Positions 1 to 7,660 of a stretch of DNA of 64,000 bases are shown here, one piece after another. Numbering within the stretch: position 1 is the first letter of the stretch; each line of letters opens with the position of its first letter. This DNA is from Chitinophagaceae bacterium. Lineage in GTDB: Bacteria; Bacteroidota; Bacteroidia; Chitinophagales; Chitinophagaceae. The stretch lies in NCBI GenBank assembly GCA_016786885.1, contig JAEUVO010000001.1, forward strand, positions 1 to 64,000, written 5' to 3'. The notes beneath the pieces are model-generated. The model made no database searches and was not told the DNA's origin. It was given only the letters and a program-made list of their open reading frames with translations. Position numbers and translations under genes: made by a program.

Positions 1-1577
1 TTATTAATTTAAAAACTGCAGAAGGCAACCGGCTATTCAGGCTTATTGCAGAAGAGATTGCAATTCTCGTAAAGAAGTATAACGGATCATTAAGCGGAGA
101 ACATGGAGATGGAAGGCTCCGGGGTGAATTTATCCGGCAAATGGTGGGTGATAAAAACTATGAATTACTTAAGCAGGTTAAATATACATGGGACCCGCAA
201 AATATTTTCAACCCTGGTAAAATAGTTGACACACCCCCAATGGATACTATGCTGCGGTACAAACCTGGACAGAAAACTCCCCCTTTTAAAACGATATTTC
301 GATTTTATAATCAGGATATTCTGCAACATGCAGAACAATGTAACGGCAGCGGCGATTGCAGAAAAACACATTTTTCCGGCGGCACTATGTGTCCCTCATT
401 CATGGCCACAAGAGATGAAAAGGATACCACCAGGGCAAGGGCAAATATATTGAGGGAGTTTCTTACAAATTCTGACAAAATAAACCGCTTTGACCATAAA
501 GAAATTTATCAAGTGATGGATCTGTGCCTCAGTTGTAAAGGTTGCAAATCAGAATGCCCAAGTAATGTAGATATTGCAAAATTAAAAGCAGAGTTCCTTC
601 AACATTATTATGATGCGAATGGCATTCCCTTTAGATCCAAACTGATTGCCAATTTCAGCAATTCTGCAAAGTTGGGTGCTATAGCTCCCCTATTCTATAA
701 TTTCTTTGTAACGAATAGGATCACCAGTAAAATAATCAAGACTTTATCCGGATTTGCTGTAAAAAGGAGCATGCCAACTCTCTATAAAACAACTTTGAAC
801 AATTGGTATAGGAAGAACAGAGTTACCGATTCTGCCAGGGGGGTAAAAGGCAAAGTATTTCTGTTTTGCGATGAGTTCACTAATTATAATGATACCGAAA
901 TTGGCATTAAGACAATTCAGTTACTTGAAAAATTAGGTTATGAAGTAACCATTCCAGAACATATCGAAAGTGGCAGGGCATGGCTCTCTAAAGGATTAAT
1001 AAGAAAAGCTAAAGAGATTGTTGATAAAAACATTAGTTTACTTCATAAATTAATAACATCTGAAACTCCCTTAATTGGAATAGAACCTTCTGCTATACTT
1101 ACTTTCCGTGATGAATACCCTGACCTTGCCGATGATACCCTGCTTGACAAAGCAAAGAAACTGGCTGCTAATACTTTTCTTATTGATGAATTTCTCGCCA
1201 GAGAAATAGATAAAGGGAATATTAGTAAAGAACAATTCACAAAAGAAAAGAGAATAATTAAGCTGCATGGACATTGTCAGCAAAAGTCATTAATTGGAGT
1301 TAATGCCTCAGTCAAAGTTTTATCTCTGCCGGAAAATTATATTGTGGAGACTATTCCATCAGGTTGTTGCGGCATGGCGGGCTCTTTTGGCTACGAAAAA
1401 GAGCACTATGATCTGTCAATGAAAATTGGCGAATTAGTCTTATTCCCGGCTGTACGTAATCAGAGTGATGATGTAATTATAGCCGCTCCGGGCACCAGTT
1501 GCCGGCACCAGATAAAGGATGGCACTGGTAAAAAATCATTGCATCCTGTTGAAGTGCTTTGGCAGGCTTTGGTATAA
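1..1577 (+). CDS. FAD-binding/(Fe-S) oxidoreductase, C-terminal part (5' end outside window)
   Basis: The frame is open from base 3, so this is the 3' part of a gene starting left of the window; the first in-frame ATG (141) is not the real start. Just before it the frame reads SGEHGDG followed by LRGEF, the hallmark of the C-terminal FAD-oxidase domain of GlcD/D-lactate-dehydrogenase-type flavoproteins. Two cysteine groups for [4Fe-4S] clusters follow (C-x5-C ending in MCPSF, and CLSCKGCKSECP), then the HGHC and GCCG motifs of a CCG-type iron-sulfur domain. This order matches the roughly 1000-residue YdiJ-like fusion enzymes that oxidise D-2-hydroxy acids such as D-lactate or D-2-hydroxyglutarate. 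The substrate cannot be decided here. Before the island arrived it would have been the convergent neighbour of mnmE, about 27 bp away. Confidence 0.9.
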   Translation, partial: INLKTAEGNRLFRLIAEEIAILVKKYNGSLSGEHGDGRLRGEFIRQMVGDKNYELLKQVKYTWDPQNIFNPGKIVDTPPMDTMLRYKPGQKTPPFKTIFRFYNQDILQHAEQCNGSGDCRKTHFSGGTMCPSFMATRDEKDTTRARANILREFLTNSDKINRFDHKEIYQVMDLCLSCKGCKSECPSNVDIAKLKAEFLQHYYDANGIPFRSKLIANFSNSAKLGAIAPLFYNFFVTNRITSKIIKTLSGFAVKRSMPTLYKTTLNNWYRKNRVTDSARGVKGKVFLFCDEFTNYNDTEIGIKTIQLLEKLGYEVTIPEHIESGRAWLSKGLIRKAKEIVDKNISLLHKLITSETPLIGIEPSAILTFRDEYPDLADDTLLDKAKKLAANTFLIDEFLAREIDKGNISKEQFTKEKRIIKLHGHCQQKSLIGVNASVKVLSLPENYIVETIPSGCCGMAGSFGYEKEHYDLSMKIGELVLFPAVRNQSDDVIIAAPGTSCRHQIKDGTGKKSLHPVEVLWQALV

Positions 1578-1882
1578 TAATCGAATCACCCTTCCTGCAC
1601 AATATTACTTTCCGATACAGGAGTCAGCCTTACTTGTATATTAAATAGAAGTGTGTTTGAAGTTACAACTGGGGTGCAACACACTTTTCAATAAATATTG
1701 ACAACACTTAAAGAAACTTAAACTTACTTAATTCAGTTACGTAGATAAAATTACAAAAAACCTTTTATTTGATAAAAGAATTTTCAAATTTTACTACACT
1801 ATACCTGCATTTATTTAACCTGACAGCCAAAAAGCATCCTCCTAAATCCATCCTACCTTTACAGTAATAAACTAACTCAGAT
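1578..1882. other. 305-bp intergenic region holding the left island junction
   Basis: No gene is visible. It contains the left attachment repeat (1605-1620) and AT-rich sequence. A weak -7-like box, TACCTTTA at 1854-1861, lies 21 nt before the next start codon. No hairpin followed by a T-run was found after the oxidoreductase stop. Confidence 0.6.
1605..1620. repeat. Left attachment site of the mnmE island (displaced mnmE tail)
   Basis: TTTCCGATACAG at 1609-1620 is identical to 15369-15380, in the same orientation. Read on the minus strand, 1605-1620 gives TGT ATC GGA AAG TAA, i.e. Cys-Ile-Gly-Lys-stop. That is the natural end of MnmE, now separated from the gene by 13.8 kb. The sequence shows the repeat and the coding match directly; that it is an integrase attachment site is inferred. 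Confidence 0.85.
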
Positions 1883-3355
1883 TTGGGAATATTAAATCAG
1901 AAACATAGGGAGTGCTTGCTTCTCACTTTCTTACTTGCAAGTATTTGGACGTTGACGTATGGCAACGATACTATTCGACTTAACAAACGGATTATACTAG
2001 ATAATTACGGTTATGAATATGCCCCAGGATACCTCCTTCTGAATAACAAATACTGGGAAGTAGGATATCATACAAATAATGGTCACTTTAACTATTTTGC
2101 CTACAACAAGAAAAGATTTTCCCAAGTATATTTCAAAAACTCGACCTTCAGTGCATACCAAGTGAATGGAGAAAAACTAACACCTCAATTTAATTCGGGC
2201 TTTTATATTTTGGATAGTTGCAACTTGGAACACCTTACGATTGCCAATACTACAGGAGACATAAGACTGGTTGGAAGTAAACTCAGTGTTCTTGAAGTGC
2301 AGAATACTAAGGATTTGCAATTATCAATCAATAACGACAGTGCTTTACAATATTTGGTCTTTCAGGACAACCGGAACCTAAGTTTGCAATTTATTGCCAG
2401 CTCTTTTCAGGATTCGGCAATGGTTAAAATATTCAATACCACCTTTAAACAATTTGATTACGGCTATTCCTTAAAAAGCGGATCGGACTTTTATTTTAGC
2501 AGAGATACTATTAACTGGTTTGTAACAGGTATGGGTCCGATTGAACCAGACAGTTTGAAATCCTATCGCAAATGGTATAAGTATAAAAACACATTCCTTT
2601 TCGATGACTGCTATATAAATTGCGATTTTACATTCTTTGAAAGCATCCCCAACTCAACATTTATCTTCAACAAGTGTAGGTTTGGACCTAATGCATTCAT
2701 GGGTGACATGGCCGTAGATGAGATGATTTTTCAAAATTGTATTCAAATCAACCCGCAGCTGACTTTTAAGTTCAGGGAAGAAAATGAAGCAGTTCGCCTG
2801 GGGATGTCTAATTCTGATGTTCGTAACATAAGATTTGATTTTGCAAATAATATGGAGCTGGTTTTTGATTCCACGTACTCTCAAGATGGTAAATATAATT
2901 CCTATCAAAGCCTACTGGAAAAATTTAGTGCAGAGGGAAAAAACCGTAGCTACAAAAACCTGAATCTGCAATACAAAAAATTTCACCAGAGTAGATTCGC
3001 TTTTTTTCTGGAAAAAATTTGGTGGGGGCATGGATATAAAAAAGCCCTTGTATTTCTTTGGACTATTTTCTTTCTCATTGTATTTTTTTTAGTGAATTAT
3101 AAAAATTGGCAAATTGTCCATCCTTCATATCCGATCATTGAATGGAAAAAGGAACCCTACTACTATAATTATCGCCAAAAGTCGAGGATTAAATTAACAG
3201 CGGTGCTCCACACGATGTATGTGTTCTTTTCGCTCAAAGTGGACTTTAATAAACTGAAAACAGATAAATGGAAGCCATTACTATTTTTCTGGTTACAGTA
3301 TTTTACTGGTTTATGGTGCTTAATTTTTATAGTACGCTTTATCTTTAAATTATAG
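1883..3355 (+). CDS. Unknown exported protein with C-terminal membrane segments
   Basis: I do not recognise this 490-residue protein. It starts with TTG at 1883; no in-frame ATG lies near. A signal-peptide-like stretch covers residues 10-27. The central part is rich in Asn, Phe and Ser, with short repeating strand-like units (such as SALQYLVFQDNRNLSLQF), suggesting a solenoid of beta strands similar to pentapeptide-repeat or right-handed beta-helix proteins. Near residues 385-410 there is a strong transmembrane segment (ALVFLWTIFFLIVFFLV), then a short polar stretch and a final hydrophobic segment ending at the C-terminus. Topology would put the strand-rich domain outside the cytoplasm. It is the first cargo gene inside the left island end, with no co-directional close partner. 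Confidence 0.6.
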   Translation: MGILNQKHRECLLLTFLLASIWTLTYGNDTIRLNKRIILDNYGYEYAPGYLLLNNKYWEVGYHTNNGHFNYFAYNKKRFSQVYFKNSTFSAYQVNGEKLTPQFNSGFYILDSCNLEHLTIANTTGDIRLVGSKLSVLEVQNTKDLQLSINNDSALQYLVFQDNRNLSLQFIASSFQDSAMVKIFNTTFKQFDYGYSLKSGSDFYFSRDTINWFVTGMGPIEPDSLKSYRKWYKYKNTFLFDDCYINCDFTFFESIPNSTFIFNKCRFGPNAFMGDMAVDEMIFQNCIQINPQLTFKFREENEAVRLGMSNSDVRNIRFDFANNMELVFDSTYSQDGKYNSYQSLLEKFSAEGKNRSYKNLNLQYKKFHQSRFAFFLEKIWWGHGYKKALVFLWTIFFLIVFFLVNYKNWQIVHPSYPIIEWKKEPYYYNYRQKSRIKLTAVLHTMYVFFSLKVDFNKLKTDKWKPLLFFWLQYFTGLWCLIFIVRFIFKL

Positions 3356-3526
3356 CCTGTTTAGAAAATCCTTTTTTATCATAGTCTCTGTTTGGGAAGC
3401 AAAATAGGCTCGGACAGAGCCACTTATATTGGGAAAGCGGTCGCAAGTTGTTGTGAAATGGAAGAGAATAGCTGGTATTCCCGAAAATTAATATTCCCAA
3501 AAGTTAATAATTTGCCGATTTCCCCA

Positions 3527-3534
3527 TAGCTTTG
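3527..3534 (+). promoter_or_regulatory. -7 promoter box TAGCTTTG
   Basis: A perfect TAnnTTTG Bacteroidota -7 box ends 5 nt before the GTG start at 3540, supporting that start and implying an almost leaderless transcript for the four-gene operon that follows. No TTG at the usual spacing upstream was found. Confidence 0.5.
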
Positions 3535-3539
3535 TTCTT

Positions 3540-4283
3540 GTGAAAGGACCGATCTTCCATAAAATACTTTACAAGCTTTCCCGCAAACAGCAACAAAAGT
3601 TTCAAGGGGAGCAAGATTGGTTTGAAGAAATCGAGGCATTTCAGTCCGAAGTTGACGCCGTTTTTTTCTGTTGTGGAGGAGGTTGTGGGCGAAAAATACA
3701 GGTACGAACTCATGCTACACCCGAGGCTATGAAGGCGTTTGGACAAGATCCAAATAAGCTTACAGCATATTGCTCACATTGTAACCAGCAAACCGAATTC
3801 AGGGCAATTATTCGTCATCAACCGAAACGGACTGAAGAAATCGTTGAAATACAATCAACAACAAAAAGAAACGATCTTGAAATACGCGCCAATGAGATAC
3901 TTTCTGAATTACGAGATTTATCAGTAGAAGACACTTTCACTCAAGATGGTCGTTATTATTCAGAAAAGGTAAGTCAATTATTTGATGAACTTAAGGGTGT
4001 TCTTGATCAACTTGCCTCGAAGCAGTGGGCCCATCTCAAAAAACTCTATGCCGGTTTACGAAGACCCATTATCCTAGACCTGCGAAAGCGATACCGATGT
4101 GTTTCTGCTTTCTTATTCAAAAATCTATCTGACTTTTCTGGTTGCGAAGATGAAGCCAGTTTAACTGAACCCTCAGTTAAACAAACCAATTCATTTTCTA
4201 AAATCAAAAAGTTATGCGTTACAATACAGAGCTGTTGCTTTCCGCGCTTGATTCCGTTATCGAATCTGCGCATGACCGGTTAA
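3540..4283 (+). CDS. Zinc-ribbon protein of unknown function, first gene of an Xre operon
   Basis: The 247-residue protein starts with GTG at 3540, supported by the -7 box just upstream. Residues 44-81 hold a zinc-ribbon-like set (C44, C45, C49, C78, C81; FCCGGGCGRK then YCSHC). The region after residue 100 is predicted helical, with charged repeats that could form a coiled coil. The last 24 codons overlap the next gene (4214) in another frame. It begins a compact run of four co-directional genes: zinc ribbon, small helical protein, Xre regulator and membrane protein. I cannot assign a function. A zinc ribbon beside an Xre regulator and a membrane protein would fit a conflict module, but that is inference. 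Confidence 0.6.
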   Translation: MKGPIFHKILYKLSRKQQQKFQGEQDWFEEIEAFQSEVDAVFFCCGGGCGRKIQVRTHATPEAMKAFGQDPNKLTAYCSHCNQQTEFRAIIRHQPKRTEEIVEIQSTTKRNDLEIRANEILSELRDLSVEDTFTQDGRYYSEKVSQLFDELKGVLDQLASKQWAHLKKLYAGLRRPIILDLRKRYRCVSAFLFKNLSDFSGCEDEASLTEPSVKQTNSFSKIKKLCVTIQSCCFPRLIPLSNLRMTG

Positions 4284-4420
4284 ACCCGGCAGAATTAAAA
4301 CTACTGGCTGATATCAGAGCTGGTATCGGGAATGGTGCAAATGATCAAATGGCTGAAGAGTATTTTATACGGCTGGTCGAGTTCTTTTTGTTGATCAAAA
4401 ATTTCTTTGATAATACATGA
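4214..4420 (+). CDS. Small helical protein coupled to an Xre regulator
   Basis: A 68-residue ORF, not recognised. It overlaps the end of the zinc-ribbon gene by 70 bp and the start of the Xre gene by 4 bp (ATGA at 4417), which suggests translational coupling and favours a real gene. The sequence is mostly helical and acidic, ending in a hydrophobic stretch (RLVEFFLLIKNFF). It may be a partner of the regulator or an antitoxin-like adaptor; nothing in it identifies an activity. Confidence 0.5.
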   Translation: MRYNTELLLSALDSVIESAHDRLNPAELKLLADIRAGIGNGANDQMAEEYFIRLVEFFLLIKNFFDNT

Positions 4421-4728
4421 ATATCGGGAACGCTATAAAACAGGTCAGGGAACATTTTGGGGTAAGCCAGGTCGAGCTGAGCAAGAAGACCGGATTGTCT
4501 CAAACTGCTATCTCCCAAATGGAGAAAGGGCCCAAACAACCCAGCAAGAGCAGCATTGAAAAGATCTGTAAGGCGTTCGATATACCTATAGCGATTTTAT
4601 ATGTGATGGGAATGCAGGAGTCGGACGTCTCCGTGTCCAAAAAAAATGATTTTGAAAAGCTTTATCCCGCGATGAAAGATTTTGCAATACAAATGATCGG
4701 GAAGCGAAAGTCTAAAATCCTGCAATAA
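4417..4728 (+). CDS. Xre-family helix-turn-helix regulator
   Basis: A 103-residue protein with a Cro/C1-type HTH over residues 4-60. The recognition region reads VSQVELSKKTGLSQTAISQMEKG, typical of Xre proteins, followed by PSKSSIEKICKAFDIP. The remaining 40 residues are a short tail without a known domain. The start overlaps the preceding stop (ATGA). It most likely represses its own operon, in the manner of Xre regulators that control toxin-antitoxin or defence modules. The gap to the membrane-protein gene is 14 bp, so the two are co-transcribed. Confidence 0.85.
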   Translation: MNIGNAIKQVREHFGVSQVELSKKTGLSQTAISQMEKGPKQPSKSSIEKICKAFDIPIAILYVMGMQESDVSVSKKNDFEKLYPAMKDFAIQMIGKRKSKILQ

Positions 4729-4742
4729 AACAAATTATAGTC

Positions 4743-5474
4743 ATGTTGAAAACACCTTTGCAGATTTTCCAGGATCATTACAAAGAACAGGTGCAGCGGG
4801 ACCAGAAGAAGAACGAGTTCCAATACACCCAGACTGACACTTTTGTAACCTGGTTGATTGGTTTTGGATTTACCGGGCTGGTACTTGTCGTTTCAAATTT
4901 CAGAAAACTGCAAGAAGACTTTCACGCCCCGGTCAAACCCATCGTTATTCTTATCATATGTGTCATCTGTTTCGGTATCCTGTTCCGCTTTATTTCCTTC
5001 CTGATAATGAGCTGGGAGAAGGACCTAGAGGAATATTATGCGGCCATGTTCAGTCCAATGCAAATGACACCACTAGAACCTTTAATCGATTTAGAAAAAG
5101 CCACCGTTAATCAATTGGTGCATCGCCTTGAATCTGATTTTGGTATTAAGCACCATAATGTTGTTTATTTCGACGATGCCAAAAAGCTAGAAGTATTGCC
5201 TGCTCTTAAGAAAGAATACCTGGAACAATGCGAGCAGTCAAGAGTTTCCTTATTTCAAGCCAGAGAATTTGTTGCGGATATCGAATATGAAACTCACCGA
5301 ATTCCCCGGGATGTCAATCGAAAAGCATTTGACAAGGCGTTTCATAGCAAATCGAAGGAAGGGTATCACTCCAATAGATGGAACAATGTGAGAATGGGAT
5401 CCTTTATTTTGACTTTGCTAGCATTTCTCAGCGCCATCGTTCTCACCGGCATCGCTTTACTCAGTACCAATTAA
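4743..5474 (+). CDS. Three-TM membrane protein with cytoplasmic helical domain (possible effector)
   Basis: 243 residues. Two hydrophobic segments lie near the N-terminus (about 32-52 and 65-90) and one at the C-terminus (about 217-240), with a charged, largely helical cytoplasmic region of some 120 residues between. No catalytic motif is visible and I do not recognise the family. It is the last gene of the operon and is followed by a good terminator. A membrane protein with a soluble helical sensor-like region, controlled by Xre, resembles the layout of membrane-disrupting effectors in abortive-infection modules; this is inference from architecture only. Confidence 0.6.
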   Translation: MLKTPLQIFQDHYKEQVQRDQKKNEFQYTQTDTFVTWLIGFGFTGLVLVVSNFRKLQEDFHAPVKPIVILIICVICFGILFRFISFLIMSWEKDLEEYYAAMFSPMQMTPLEPLIDLEKATVNQLVHRLESDFGIKHHNVVYFDDAKKLEVLPALKKEYLEQCEQSRVSLFQAREFVADIEYETHRIPRDVNRKAFDKAFHSKSKEGYHSNRWNNVRMGSFILTLLAFLSAIVLTGIALLSTN

Positions 5475-5493
5475 AAGATTTTGGACTAAAACG

Positions 5494-5521
5494 AAAATGT
5501 CGGCTTGCGTCGGCATTTTTT
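5494..5521 (+). terminator. Rho-independent terminator of the Xre operon
   Basis: AAAATG pairs with CATTTT, and the inner arms TCGGC and GTCGG pair with two G-U wobbles around a TTGC loop. The stem runs straight into a T-run. It lies 20 bp after the membrane-protein stop. Confidence 0.7.
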
Positions 5522-5643
5522 ATAATAGAACATAACTGAGGAAACCTAAACCGTCAGTTCGCAGCCGTCGCAAGAACCTTCACAGAAATAGATCTCCATG
5601 GCAAACACGTTTACCAATCGAAATTAGGGCCTACAATTTGCCG

Positions 5644-6309
5644 CTAACGCTTTTCAGTGTAAAAATGGTCCACCAGTTTAGAGCCTATTGTACAAAAATC
5701 TTTTAATATTTTGGTATCGGTAAACACGAAACCAATTTCATCTCCATGATCGGTTAATTGAATACTTTGGGCAAAGAAAGAAAGACAGTTTTTGAGTTCC
5801 GCATTTGATTTTGAGAAAAGCCTGAAACCATCGTCATGAACCAAAAAGTTCCTGATCTTGTTAAACTTCATTAGCAATTCCCAATCCTTCTTCACTTCAG
5901 AAAAATCTGCACCAATAACTTTTTCCAAGTATGTACGATATTTAAACACCCCCCTCCCTGCAATGTCTTTTATCTTAATCACCTGATCCTTTTCCAATTG
6001 ATGGCAAGCAAAGAGCATTTGCTTTTCAATAAAAGAATAGATTGACAAAATCAAGGAGTCGTAATAAATAACTCTAAGTAAAGATTTCTGTCGCAAAGTA
6101 TCCTCGAATGTAAATACCTCATCCGCCCAAGTCGGATTATCTCCGATCTCTTCCTGAAATTGCTCCAGCTTCTCCTTAGCCAGCCCAACTTCCTCATTAA
6201 TCACCTTTTCAATTCTATCGATGTAGTCTTCAAAAGATTGAAAGAAAAAGTAAACGTTATCAAAATATTGGTGATTTGAGTAATCAAATCGATACTTATA
6301 AAGCGGCAT
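5644..6309 (-). CDS. HEPN-like protein (R-x4-H motif)
   Basis: A 221-residue, almost wholly helical protein. Residues 147-160 read MKFNKIRNFLVHDD; R153-N-F-L-V-H158 fits the R-x4-6-H motif of HEPN ribonuclease domains, usually flanked by helices as here. The N-terminal half contains a coiled-coil-like stretch (about 30-56). Standalone HEPN-fold proteins often act as RNase toxins or as bystander subunits in defence and toxin-antitoxin systems. It is divergent from the HNH nuclease gene, with 91 bp and a palindrome between them. Activity is unproven: many proteins with this motif are inactive HEPN folds. The family is inferred from the motif and helical pattern alone. Confidence 0.55.
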   Translation of the reverse strand: MPLYKYRFDYSNHQYFDNVYFFFQSFEDYIDRIEKVINEEVGLAKEKLEQFQEEIGDNPTWADEVFTFEDTLRQKSLLRVIYYDSLILSIYSFIEKQMLFACHQLEKDQVIKIKDIAGRGVFKYRTYLEKVIGADFSEVKKDWELLMKFNKIRNFLVHDDGFRLFSKSNAELKNCLSFFAQSIQLTDHGDEIGFVFTDTKILKDFCTIGSKLVDHFYTEKR

Positions 6310-6344
6310 TTTTAGTGATTATCAGACCAAAATACACTCTTTTT

Positions 6345-6383
6345 ACAAATCAATTTGTGCCGTGTAACTAAATGATAACTTTG
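6345..6383 (+). promoter_or_regulatory. Promoter of the HNH gene with overlapping palindrome
   Basis: A -33 TTTG (6354-6357), an 18-nt spacer and the -7 box TAACTTTG (6376-6383) give a textbook Bacteroidota promoter 17 nt before the HNH start. The -33 element sits inside the inverted repeat ACAAAT-CA-ATTTGT (6345-6358), placed where a repressor could block the promoter. It is also upstream of the divergent HEPN-like gene. Confidence 0.6.
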
Positions 6384-6400
6384 AAGAAAATCTGCAAAAA

Positions 6401-7471
6401 ATGGCATTCTCAGAGACAGTCAAACATGAAATTATGGTCAAAAGTGCCAGGCATTGTTGTGTTTGTCACAGAAGCAAAGGTCTAAATATTGAAGTACATC
6501 ATATAACCCCAAAAGGCCAGGGCGGTGATGATTCAGCTGACAATGCTATTGCTCTTTGTTTCGATCATCATGCCGATGCTGGTCATTATTTTGCAGGTCA
6601 CCCGAAGGGCTCAAAGTTGTCTCCGGCTGAATTGAAAAAACACAAAGAATCCTGGTTTTCTCTTGTGAGTCAGCATAAAATAGAGAATCCCAAAATCGCA
6701 TCTGTAGAAATTTCCATTATGAATAAGGACTATCCAGGTTTCTTTTCCCCGGTATTTATTAGAGAAACGACAATTTATACTGATAGGAATTCAATGAGGA
6801 AAATGTTTGAATTCATGGGAAAAAATCCGGACAGTTATGTTGAAGAATTTAAGGCAAGATTTCCGCAAAACGATATCTATGGGAAACACAAAATGAGTAA
6901 AATAAAAACTTACGATGATCTAATGGAGTATTTCAATGGGGATATGGAGAAGGAAGATCGTGAGAAACCCAATACAGATCCTCAACCTCATAAATTCGAA
7001 CTTTCCCCTTTCATGAGAGAGTATAAGGTGATCAATAAAAGCAACTGTGTTCTATACCTTAAATTAACAAATGGTGACAAAGATGTCCTAGAAGATTACA
7101 AACTGTATCTCAACTTCGAAAATGTCATAGAGGCAGATTCAGTCACAAAGCGATCAAAATTTTTTGATGATTATAAATATAGCTATAATGTCTTCTTTCC
7201 TGAAAATAATCGTGGCGAATTCATTCCTGCCCGACCAGTGTTAGTTCAGAATGATTCGGTAACTCTCGATGCGATATGCTTCCGACCTGATCCAAAGGCA
7301 AAGTTTGTGAACTTAAATTGGGAGCTGTTTGCGAGGGGAGTGTTTGGATCGGGGACTATCAGAATTAATATCAAGTCCAGTTTTGAACAACATATTCGCG
7401 AGCGACATGTTGAACCATCCGAAATAAAACCGAAGTTTATCCGAATATTGCCAAAGTGGAATTTTGAGTAA
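6401..7471 (+). CDS. HNH endonuclease with unknown C-terminal domain
   Basis: 356 residues. The first 60 form a zinc-knuckle HNH domain: C19 and C22, the EVHHI motif (H33, H34), N48 in DNAIAL, then C53-x2-H56-H57. This is the usual nicking/cleaving nuclease fold of restriction and phage-defence proteins. Residues 100-356 have no family that I recognise; they are rich in predicted strands and could be a target- or signal-recognition domain. The ATG at 6401 is supported by the promoter upstream. After the TAA stop the same frame remains open for 62 more codons (7472-7657), so the annotated end may not be the ancestral one. Substrate and partner are unknown. Confidence 0.8.
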   Translation: MAFSETVKHEIMVKSARHCCVCHRSKGLNIEVHHITPKGQGGDDSADNAIALCFDHHADAGHYFAGHPKGSKLSPAELKKHKESWFSLVSQHKIENPKIASVEISIMNKDYPGFFSPVFIRETTIYTDRNSMRKMFEFMGKNPDSYVEEFKARFPQNDIYGKHKMSKIKTYDDLMEYFNGDMEKEDREKPNTDPQPHKFELSPFMREYKVINKSNCVLYLKLTNGDKDVLEDYKLYLNFENVIEADSVTKRSKFFDDYKYSYNVFFPENNRGEFIPARPVLVQNDSVTLDAICFRPDPKAKFVNLNWELFARGVFGSGTIRINIKSSFEQHIRERHVEPSEIKPKFIRILPKWNFE

Positions 7472-7549
7472 TACAGGATTATTAAGCAGTCGACTTTCTA
7501 CTCGGAAAACAGTGTGTTGGGCGTTATTAGAAAAATACTGAAAGCAGCG

Positions 7550-7660
7550 ATGGAACATGGGGAAGAGAAAAAACCGTTTACCATGGAAATTTCGATGATG
7601 CAGTTATTCACTGCGCATAATTATGACTTAGAGAATCCCAGTAAGGTTCTCGCTACCTAA
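7550..7660 (+). CDS. Possible small ORF or detached tail of the HNH gene
   Basis: A 36-codon ATG-started ORF lies in the same frame as the HNH gene, after its stop at 7469-7471. The open frame runs from 7472 to the TAA at 7658-7660, and a TTG at 7517 would give 47 codons. The peptide is charged (HGEEKKPFTMEISMMQLF). It could be a separate small gene, a broken 3' end of a longer HNH protein, or chance. It overlaps the stop of the convergent 1088-residue gene by 4 bp. Confidence 0.25.
   Translation: MEHGEEKKPFTMEISMMQLFTAHNYDLENPSKVLAT

Noticed and set aside
141..1577. Reading the first gene as a complete protein starting at ATG 141
   Set aside because: The frame is open from base 3 and contains the SGEHGDG signature before that ATG, so the gene continues to the left of the window.
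4200..4283. Frameshift between the zinc-ribbon gene and the next small ORF
   Set aside because: The overlap looks like ordinary gene overlap with coupling; no broken domain spans the junction, though comparison with homologues could change this.
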